From JBJXHB01 sp046160725 (GTDB lineage: Bacteria; Pseudomonadota; Gammaproteobacteria; Burkholderiales; Burkholderiaceae_C), in contig JBJXHB010000010.1 of assembly GCA_046160725.1 (NCBI GenBank), positions 1 to 10,426 on the forward strand: 10,426 bases of DNA, given 5' to 3'. The notes under the pieces were generated by a model. It saw only the letters and a program-made list of their open reading frames with translations, was not told the DNA's origin and ran no database searches. This document shows positions 5,801 to 10,426 of this stretch, one piece after another (position 1 is the first letter of the stretch; each line of letters starts with the position of its first letter). The translations under genes and the position numbers were made by a program.

Positions 5801-7104
5801 GCGGCCAGCGCCTCTGCATCGGCGTCGACCGCAACGGCGGGCGCCGGCTCGAAGAAGTACACCATGCGCTGGCGCGGCTGAAGGTAGTCGTGTGCGGCGG
5901 CCGGCAGTTGCGCCGGCTTCACGCTGCGACGGATGCCGAGGTCAGGTTCGGACTCCAGGTTCAGCAGCAGCGCCTCGTCGGCCGGCACCTTGGGGTCGTG
6001 CACCAGCACCCGCGGCTTGAGCGGGCGCGCGGCGTTGACGTTGACCACCAGCGCATACCGGTCGTCGGTCAGCTGCACCACCGACCCCGGCGGGTACACG
6101 CCCATCAGCCGGATGAAGGCATTGAGCAGCGCGGCGTCGAACTTGGACTTGCTCTGCGCGAAGATCAGCGACAGCGCCTCATGCGGCGTCAGCGCATGCG
6201 ACGGCATCGCCGGGTTGCACAGGTTGTCGTAGCGGTTGACCAGCGCCGCGATGCGGGCCGGCACGGCGATGCGCTCGCCGCTGGCGCGCGCCGGGAAGCC
6301 GCTGCCGTCGGCCATCTCGTGGTGCTGGGCCAGGATGGCCATCGCGTCCTCGCCCAGGCCCATGCGCTTGCCCTGCGCGATGCCCTTGATCACATGGTCG
6401 CGGTACAGCGCGATCTCCGACGCCGTGCTCAGGCTGTCGGCATGGCGCACCCGGTCCGGTATTTCCAGCTTGCCGATGTCGTGCAGCAGCGTGCCCGTGC
6501 CCAGCGCGGTCAGCTCCTCGTCGCGCAGGCCGCAAGCGCGGCCCATCAACAGGGCCACGACACTGACATTCAACGCATGCGCTGCGGCGCGGTCACCCAG
6601 GTGCTCGGACAGCACGCGCAGGCAGACATCGCCGGCGCCCAGCATCTTGTCCACCAGGGCCTGGGCCAGCCCCTCGGCCGCCTCGCGGGCCCTGGCCGGC
6701 TCGGGCACCAGCAGCTCGGTGGCCTGCTTCCAGGCCCGGGCGGCCTCGGCATGCTGGCGCTCGCACAGCTGCGCGGCGCTGCGCTGGGCCGCCAGGTCGG
6801 CGCGGCGCTGATCCGCGGCGCGCGCGGCCGGGTCTTCGGTCAGCCGGACGTCGGCGGCCGGTGCGGTCTGCGTGGTGCCGGCGGCATGGCCCGACGGTGC
6901 CGCCACCACCTCTTCTGGCAGCACGCTCTTGTCCGGGCTCCAGCGCACCTGCTTCAGCTTCAGGCCCTGGATGGTGGTGATCTGGTCCGCAGAGGCGATC
7001 TGGAAGCTGGACAGCGCGAACGGATGGGCCCACCAGCCCAGGTCGAGGTGGACGAACATGCCCACCTTGAGCTGGGCGACGTCGATCGTTTGTGTGGCAC
7101 TCAT
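5797..7104 (-). CDS. HD-GYP c-di-GMP phosphodiesterase with N-terminal DUF3391
   Basis: This 435-residue protein is predicted to hydrolyse c-di-GMP. Residues about 5-65 match DUF3391 (VAQLKVGMFVHLDLGWW, then SPDKSVLP). Residues 66-140 are an Ala/Gln-rich linker, probably helical. The HD-GYP domain spans about 145-355: H176, the HD pair H208-D209 in LLHDIGK, H237 in YRDHVIKG, H261-H262-E263, and D293 in NRYDN. The GYP signature reads GSGFP, Tyr to Phe (266-271 region). All metal ligands seem present, so it should be active. The C-terminal ~80 residues are an extension of unknown role. ATG 7104 is supported by AGGA 6 bases upstream (TCCT at 7111-7114 on the plus strand) and by homology starting there; the open frame beyond it runs antisense through pobA. 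The stop overlaps the GGDEF-EAL start by 4 bases. Confidence 0.93.
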   Translation of the reverse strand: MSATQTIDVAQLKVGMFVHLDLGWWAHPFALSSFQIASADQITTIQGLKLKQVRWSPDKSVLPEEVVAAPSGHAAGTTQTAPAADVRLTEDPAARAADQRRADLAAQRSAAQLCERQHAEAARAWKQATELLVPEPARAREAAEGLAQALVDKMLGAGDVCLRVLSEHLGDRAAAHALNVSVVALLMGRACGLRDEELTALGTGTLLHDIGKLEIPDRVRHADSLSTASEIALYRDHVIKGIAQGKRMGLGEDAMAILAQHHEMADGSGFPARASGERIAVPARIAALVNRYDNLCNPAMPSHALTPHEALSLIFAQSKSKFDAALLNAFIRLMGVYPPGSVVQLTDDRYALVVNVNAARPLKPRVLVHDPKVPADEALLLNLESEPDLGIRRSVKPAQLPAAAHDYLQPRQRMVYFFEPAPAVAVDADAEALAA

Positions 7105-7155
7105 GGTCGGTCCTGTACTGCTCGGGCAGGGCCGGCGTGGCCCCACATGGCGAGG

Positions 7156-7182
7156 ACTTCGGCACCGCACCGGCGGACTTGA
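7156..7182 (-). promoter_or_regulatory. Putative sigma-28 (FliA) promoter of the c-di-GMP operon
   Basis: Read on the minus strand, TCAAGTCC (7182-7175) is followed after exactly 11 bases by GCCGAAGT (7163-7156). The enteric FliA consensus is TAAAGTTT-N11-GCCGATAA, and TCAAGT-type -35 elements are usual in pseudomonads and betaproteobacteria. The core AAGT and GCCGA are intact and the spacing is ideal. Predicted transcription would start near 7149, giving a 5' leader of about 45 bases to ATG 7104. This would tie both phosphodiesterases to late flagellar gene expression. Confidence 0.6.
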
Positions 7183-7253
7183 CCGCCTGGGCCGGGCCCG
7201 GCCGCGCGCAACGGCCCTGCGCGGTGGCGGTGGGTGGGCGCCGCGACTTGCAT

Positions 7254-7268
7254 CACGGACCATCCGTG
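7254..7268. promoter_or_regulatory. Dyad, candidate operator upstream of pobA
   Basis: A perfect inverted repeat, CACGGA-N3-TCCGTG, lies 83 bases before the pobA ATG in the divergent intergenic region. Known pobA regulators (PobR of IclR or AraC type) act on sites upstream of pobA. The location is plausible for an activator, but I cannot match this dyad to a specific published site. It could equally serve the divergent operon. Confidence 0.4.
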
Positions 7269-7313
7269 GCGGGTCGCCGCGGGCATCAAGTTCCCGCAAT
7301 GCCGGCCGATGGG

Positions 7314-7328
7314 GCCGCGAGCCGCGGC
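7314..7328. promoter_or_regulatory. GC-rich dyad just upstream of pobA
   Basis: GCCGCG-AGC-CGCGGC is a perfect 6-bp inverted repeat with a 3-base centre, 22 bases before the pobA ATG. It falls where the pobA core promoter should be, so a bound protein here could block transcription. In 70% GC DNA a short GC-only dyad can be chance. A looser GCGGG-N9-CCCGC repeat lies at 7279-7297. Confidence 0.3.
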
Positions 7329-7338
7329 AGCCCGGTGC

Positions 7339-7344
7339 TACCGT
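7339..7344 (+). promoter_or_regulatory. Possible -10 of pobA
   Basis: TACCGT lies 6 bases before the pobA ATG and no Shine-Dalgarno sequence is visible in the interval, so the message may start at or near the ATG. No good -35 is found 16-18 bases further up, in keeping with dependence on an activator. Confidence 0.3.
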
Positions 7345-7350
7345 TGCGCC

Positions 7351-8517
7351 ATGCGCACCCAAGTCGCCATCGTCGGCGCCGGCCCAGCGGGCCTGTTGCT
7401 GGGGTCCCTGCTGCACAAGGCCGGGATCGACAACCTCATCATCGAACGCCAGAGCCCCGACTACGTGCTCGGCCGCATCCGCGCCGGCGTGCTGGAGCAG
7501 GTGACGGTGGACCTGATGGCCGAGGCCGGCTGCGACCAGCGCCTGCGCGCCGAGGGCCTGCCGGACGACCGCTGCGGCATCGTCTTCGACCACCGGCTGC
7601 ACCACATCGACCTGCGCGCCCATACCGGCCGCGGCATGATGATCTACGGCCAGACCGAGCTGACGCGGGACCTGATGGACCAGCGCGCATCGCTCGGCCG
7701 CCCCAGCCTGTACGAGGCACGCGACGTCGCCATCCACGGCATCGACGGCACGCAGCCGACCGTGCGCTTCGTGCACCAGGGCCGGCCGATGCAGGTGCAG
7801 GCCGACTTCATCGCCGGCTGCGACGGCTTCCACGGCGTGTGCCGGGCCAGCGTGCCGGCCGATGCCATCCAGCAGCATGAGAAGGTCTACCCCTTTGGCT
7901 GGCTCGGGCTGCTGGCGGACGTGCCGCCGGTGACGCGCGAGGTGACCTACTTCCACACCGAGCGCGGCTATGCCCTGGCCAGTCTGCGCAGCGCCACGCG
8001 CAGCCGCTACTACATCCAATGCCGGCTCGACGAGCGCGTCGACGACTGGAGCGACGATGCTTTCTGGGCCGAATTCGCAACCCGGCTGCCGCCGGAGCTG
8101 GCCGGCCGCCTGGTGACCGGGCCGTCGATCGAGAAGAGCATCGCGCCGCTGCGCAGCTTCGTCGCCGAGCCGATGCGCTTCGGCCGGCTGTGCCTGGCCG
8201 GCGACGCGGCCCACATCGTGCCGCCCACCGGCGCCAAGGGCCTGAACCTGGCCGCGGCCGACGTCGGCATCCTGGCCCGGGCGCTGGACGGCTGGTACCG
8301 GGGCGACGCCAGCGGCGTCGACGACTACTCCCGGCGCTGCCTGGACCGGGTCTGGAAGGCCGAGCGCTTCTCGTGGTGGCTGACGACGCTGCTGCACCGG
8401 TTTCCGGACAGCTCCAGCTTCGACCGGCAGGTGCAGCGCGCGGAGCTGGGCTACCTGCTGGGCTCCGACGCCGCACAGAAGGCCATGGCCGAGAACTACG
8501 TCGGGCTGCCGCTGTAG
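7351..8517 (+). CDS. pobA: 4-hydroxybenzoate 3-monooxygenase (PobA)
   Basis: This FAD enzyme uses NADPH and O2 to convert 4-hydroxybenzoate to protocatechuate in the cytosol. The 388-residue product aligns along its whole length with Pseudomonas p-hydroxybenzoate hydroxylase (394 aa). FAD motif GAGPAG is at 9-14, the DG motif AGCDGFHG at 156-162, and the GD motif LAGDAAHIVPPTGAKG at 282-297. Substrate-site residues of the Pseudomonas enzyme are kept: Tyr201, Ser212, Arg214, Tyr222, Pro293 and Tyr385 correspond to Y200, S211, R213, Y221, P292 and Y383. NADPH-contact residues R33, Y38, R42, R44, H161 and R165 also match. ATG 7351 was chosen because MRTQVAIVGAG is the family N-terminus; the frame is open upstream to 7234. 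It lacks the last few residues seen in Pseudomonas. It is the first gene of a probable three-gene operon, divergent from the c-di-GMP genes. No pobR lies next to it. Confidence 0.95.
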   Translation: MRTQVAIVGAGPAGLLLGSLLHKAGIDNLIIERQSPDYVLGRIRAGVLEQVTVDLMAEAGCDQRLRAEGLPDDRCGIVFDHRLHHIDLRAHTGRGMMIYGQTELTRDLMDQRASLGRPSLYEARDVAIHGIDGTQPTVRFVHQGRPMQVQADFIAGCDGFHGVCRASVPADAIQQHEKVYPFGWLGLLADVPPVTREVTYFHTERGYALASLRSATRSRYYIQCRLDERVDDWSDDAFWAEFATRLPPELAGRLVTGPSIEKSIAPLRSFVAEPMRFGRLCLAGDAAHIVPPTGAKGLNLAAADVGILARALDGWYRGDASGVDDYSRRCLDRVWKAERFSWWLTTLLHRFPDSSSFDRQVQRAELGYLLGSDAAQKAMAENYVGLPL

Positions 8518-8540
8518 GGCATGCTGCTGGAGGACGCCGC

Positions 8541-9404
8541 ATGATCGACCTGCTGGACATCCGCTATGTCCGCCTGCGCACCGCCGACCTGGCGGCGGCC
8601 GACCGTTTTGCGCGCGAGGTCGTCGGCCTGGAGTTCGTGCGCGAGGAGGGCGGCGCGCGCCACTACTGCAGCGATGCGCGCGACCACACGCTGGTCTATG
8701 AGCACGGCGACCCGGCCGAGCAGGCGGTGGGTTTCGAGCTGCGCGATGCCGCCGCGCTGGACGCCGCTGCAGCGGCCCTGAGCAACGTCGGCCTTGCCGT
8801 CGAGGCCGGCCGCGCCGACGAATGCGCGGCGCGCCGTGTGCGGTCGATGGTGCATTTCCGCGACCCCACCGGCAACTGCATCGAGCTGGTCGAGCGGCCG
8901 CACCACAGCGGCCGGCGCTGCTTTCCGTCGCGCGATGCCGGCATCACCGGCTTCTCCCACATCGGCCTGTGCACCACCGACGCGCCGCGCGACGAGCGCT
9001 TCTGGTGCGGGCAGCTCGGTGCCCGTGTCAGCGACCGCATCGGCGACGCCGCGCTGTTGCGCATCGATGAGGTGCACCACAAGATCGCGCTGTTTCCCAC
9101 CACCCGGCGCGGCGTGCAGCACATCAACCACCAGGTGGCGTCCATCGACGACGTGATGCGCGCCTGGTACCAGCTGCGCGAGCGCGGCGTGCGCATCGTC
9201 TTCGGCCCCGGGCGGCACCCGACATCGGGCGCGGTGTTCCTGTACTTCGAGGGCCCGGACGGCATGGTCTTCGAATACTCCACCGGCGTTCGCACCATCG
9301 CGGCGGCCGAAGACGCGCGCCACCAGCCACGGCAGTTTCCGATGGAGCCGGGCAGCTTCTGCCAGTGGGGCAGCCAGCCCGACATCGCGGAGTTCCGCCG
9401 CTGA
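8541..9404 (+). CDS. Type I extradiol ring-cleavage dioxygenase (VOC superfamily)
   Basis: This 287-residue protein has two VOC (glyoxalase-like) modules, about 5-120 and 136-250, as in type I extradiol dioxygenases such as BphC or catechol 2,3-dioxygenase. These cleave catechols next to the hydroxyls using Fe(II). The C-terminal module keeps the ligand triad: H140 (FSHIGL), H194 (GVQHINH) and E245 (FEYSTG). The second-shell residues matching BphC His195, His241 and Tyr250 are also present: H180 (VHHKIAL), H226 (GRHP) and Y235 (FLYFEGPDG). The enzyme should therefore be active. The N-terminal module has no metal set. GGAGGA (8529-8534) lies 6 bases before the ATG, and the gap to pobA is 23 bases. 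Since PobA makes protocatechuate, that or a related carboxylated catechol is the natural candidate substrate. This is inference, as VOC substrates are hard to predict. Confidence 0.85.
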   Translation: MIDLLDIRYVRLRTADLAAADRFAREVVGLEFVREEGGARHYCSDARDHTLVYEHGDPAEQAVGFELRDAAALDAAAAALSNVGLAVEAGRADECAARRVRSMVHFRDPTGNCIELVERPHHSGRRCFPSRDAGITGFSHIGLCTTDAPRDERFWCGQLGARVSDRIGDAALLRIDEVHHKIALFPTTRRGVQHINHQVASIDDVMRAWYQLRERGVRIVFGPGRHPTSGAVFLYFEGPDGMVFEYSTGVRTIAAAEDARHQPRQFPMEPGSFCQWGSQPDIAEFRR

Positions 9405-10303
9405 TGGACGCGCCGGTGCCTGCGGCGTGGCGTGGCGCCCTGCGCCGCGCCGCCGGGCCGCTGCTGGCCGCCGTGCTGGCCTATGGACTGATCTGCGCTG
9501 CGATGTGGGCCGGGCAGCGCCAGCTGCAGTACCGGCCAGACCCGACCCCCGTGGCGCCGCAGAACCTGGGCCTGCAGGGCGCCGAGGTGCTGACCCTGCC
9601 CACCGCCGACGGCGAGCGCATCGTGGCCTGGTGGCTGGCGCCGGCATCGGCCCGGGCGCCGGTCTACCTGTACCTGCACGGCAACGGCGGCCAGCTGGGC
9701 AGCCGCGCGCGCCGCTTCGCGTTGCTGACGGCTGGCGGCGCCGGCGTGCTGGCGATCAGCTGGCGCGGCTATGGCGGCTCCAGCGGCAGCCCGTCCGAGG
9801 CCGGCCTGCTGGCCGATGCCCGGGCCGGGCTGGCCGAGGTGCGCCGCCGCGCGCCGCAGGCGCCGCTGGTGATCTTTGGCGAGTCGCTGGGCACCGCGGT
9901 GGCGGTGCTGCTGGCGGCCGAGCAGCAGGCCACGGGGACATCCGCACCACAGGCCATGCCGCCGGCAGCGCTGGTGCTGGACTCGGCGCTGGACTCGGCG
10001 CTGGCGGTGGCCCGCCAGGCCTACCCCTGGCTGCCGGTGGCGCTGCTGCTGCGCGACACCTACCGCGCCGACCTGGCGGCGCTGCGCGTCACCGTGCCGG
10101 TGCTTCAGGTGCACTGCAAGGGCGATTCGGTGACGCCGCTGGCCCAGGCGCAGGCGCTGAATGCGCGGCTGGGCGGTGCGCGGCCGCTGCACCTCGTCGA
10201 TGGCGACTGCCACATCGCGCCGCTGGCGCGCTGGCAGCCGGTGCTGGAAGCCTTCATCGCTGAGGTGCTGCAGCCGACGCGGGTGGCGGGCGGCAGGAGC
10301 TAG
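9404..10303 (+). CDS. Membrane-anchored alpha/beta hydrolase, Bem46/YfhR-like
   Basis: This 299-residue serine hydrolase has one N-terminal hydrophobic segment (about 17-37, LLAAVLAYGLICAAMW) after a basic stretch, consistent with a signal anchor and a periplasmic catalytic domain. Hydrolase features are in order: oxyanion HGNGG (92-96), the RGYGGSSGSPSEAG loop (121-134), nucleophile elbow GESLG with S161, and a likely Asp241 (GDSVTP) and His270 (DGDCHIAP) completing the triad. This is the pattern of Bem46/ABHD13/YfhR proteins, whose substrates are mostly unknown. ATG 9404 shares one base with the previous stop (TGATG), so it is co-translated with the dioxygenase. A link to hydrolysis of the ring-cleavage product is possible, but such hydrolases are normally soluble and cytosolic. 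A 12-base tandem repeat gives LDSALDSA at 192-199. The TAG stop coincides with an IS junction. Confidence 0.85.
   Translation: MDAPVPAAWRGALRRAAGPLLAAVLAYGLICAAMWAGQRQLQYRPDPTPVAPQNLGLQGAEVLTLPTADGERIVAWWLAPASARAPVYLYLHGNGGQLGSRARRFALLTAGGAGVLAISWRGYGGSSGSPSEAGLLADARAGLAEVRRRAPQAPLVIFGESLGTAVAVLLAAEQQATGTSAPQAMPPAALVLDSALDSALAVARQAYPWLPVALLLRDTYRADLAALRVTVPVLQVHCKGDSVTPLAQAQALNARLGGARPLHLVDGDCHIAPLARWQPVLEAFIAEVLQPTRVAGGRS
9977..10000 (+). repeat. Short in-frame tandem duplication inside the hydrolase gene
   Basis: The 12-base unit CTGGACTCGGCG occurs twice in a row and a third copy begins (CTGG). It encodes LDSA-LDSA. It probably arose by slippage, and the frame is kept. Confidence 0.6.
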
Positions 10304-10426
10304 TGTAGTGTTTGATTCTTAAGGGAACTTAAAGCAGCACTTTGTCTCTGATGCTGTACTACGGACTGCATTGGAGCCATAGCGTGCGAGTTGCCCCGGC
10401 AATTGAATTGAAGGAAGAGGACGAAG
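10302..10426 (+). mobile_element. Left end of an IS630-family insertion sequence (partial)
   Basis: From about 10302 the base composition drops abruptly from about 70% GC to near 50%, and a transposase-like N-terminus follows. IS630-family elements insert at TA, commonly in CTAG, and duplicate the TA. The junction here is GAGC-TAG with CTAG at 10300-10303. The end begins GTGTAGTGTTTGATTC, with a dyad TTAAG-GGAA-CTTAA at 10319-10332 that may be part of the terminal recognition region. The exact boundary is blurred because TAGTG is repeated (10301-10310). The right end is outside the window, so terminal inverted repeats cannot be compared. Confidence 0.65.
10384..10426 (+). CDS. IS630-family transposase, N-terminal fragment
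   Basis: The first 14 codons, VRVAPAIELKEEDE, resemble the start of IS630-type DDE transposases, which often open with an R-V/I-A-P-x-I-x-L-(S/T)-x-E-(E/D) pattern before the helix-turn-helix region. GTG 10384 is supported by GGAG at 10373-10376, 7 bases upstream. An in-frame ATG at 10351 is an alternative that would add 11 residues. The catalytic domain is beyond the window, so whether the element is intact is unknown. Confidence 0.6.
   Translation, partial: MRVAPAIELKEEDE

Noticed and set aside
3677..5881. 734-codon plus-strand open frame across the GGDEF-EAL gene
   Set aside because: It is antisense to a gene with complete domain motifs. The translation is His/Gln/Arg/Gly-rich with no recognisable domain, the usual artefact of stop-poor antisense frames in high-GC DNA.
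7091..7115. TGGCAC near 7095 as part of a sigma-54 promoter
   Set aside because: No TTGC element follows at the required spacing in either direction, and it lies inside the HD-GYP coding start.
5641..7182. 513-codon plus-strand open frame opposite the HD-GYP gene
   Set aside because: It is an antisense shadow, Arg/Gln/His-rich, overlapping the ends of two convincing genes.
7234..7350. Longer start for pobA at 7234
   Set aside because: The extra 39 residues have no counterpart in PobA proteins, which begin M-(R/K)-T-Q-V-A-I, matching ATG 7351.
7105..8397. Upstream extension of the HD-GYP reading frame to 866 codons
   Set aside because: The extension runs antisense through pobA and has low-complexity composition. 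Family homology starts at MSATQTIDV, where ATG 7104 has a ribosome site and a promoter upstream.
8496..10213. Long minus-strand open frames opposite the dioxygenase and hydrolase genes (8496-9647 and 8696-10213)
   Set aside because: They are shadows of well-supported genes, with no domain signature and no ribosome site.
1..10426. tRNA, rRNA, riboswitch or CRISPR array
   Set aside because: No cloverleaf-like segment with a GTTCRA arm, no rRNA-like conserved block and no regularly spaced direct repeats were seen by eye on either strand.

Overview
The window is about 70% GC with strong G/C preference at third codon positions. Its gene set (Mu-like phage module, two-gene c-di-GMP operon with a sigma-28-like promoter, aromatic-degradation operon) fits a motile, metabolically versatile betaproteobacterium, most likely Burkholderiales of the Rubrivivax/Leptothrix/Ideonella type. 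The taxon is inferred from composition and protein style only.

Region 1 (1-2351, + strand) is a tightly packed block from the early/middle region of a Mu-like transposable phage. It holds the tail of an unknown gene, a small winged-helix-like protein, a Gam-like protein of exactly the Mu Gam length (174 aa), an unknown protein, a gp16/DUF1018 protein and a Mor-type activator. Neighbouring genes overlap by 1 or 4 bases, or nearly touch, so this is one translationally coupled transcript. It ends in a hairpin plus T-run right after mor. In phage Mu, mor leads into C, lysis and head genes. None of these follow here, so the element looks truncated.

Region 2 (2317-3637, + strand) holds a DUF922-type putative zinc protease (HENGH motif), with its own ribosome binding site, in the place where Mor-activated genes lie in Mu. 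After it comes a single-domain cupin that has lost one of the four usual metal ligands.

Region 3 (3656-7182, - strand) is a two-gene cyclic-di-GMP operon: an HD-GYP phosphodiesterase with an N-terminal DUF3391 domain, overlapping by 4 bases a PAS-PAS-GGDEF-EAL protein. The latter's GGDEF motif is degenerate (GGDQF), its I-site is kept, and its EAL catalytic residues are complete. Both proteins are predicted to degrade c-di-GMP. A good match to a flagellar sigma-28 (FliA) promoter lies upstream, suggesting co-expression with late flagellar genes.

Region 4 (7351-10303, + strand, divergent from region 3) is a probable operon of pobA (4-hydroxybenzoate 3-monooxygenase), a two-domain type I extradiol ring-cleavage dioxygenase with an intact metal site, and a membrane-anchored alpha/beta hydrolase. 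PobA makes protocatechuate. The adjacent extradiol enzyme raises the possibility of protocatechuate ring cleavage by a type I enzyme (2,3-cleavage, PraA-like) instead of the usual PcaGH or LigAB. Two dyads in the divergent intergenic region are candidate operators, and no regulator gene is adjacent.

Region 5 (about 10301-10426) is AT-richer and looks like the left end of an IS630-family element with the first 14 codons of its transposase. It lies at a CTAG site that is also the hydrolase stop codon, so the hydrolase reading frame is unchanged.

No tRNA, rRNA or CRISPR array was seen, and there is no gene-free stretch over 300 bases.
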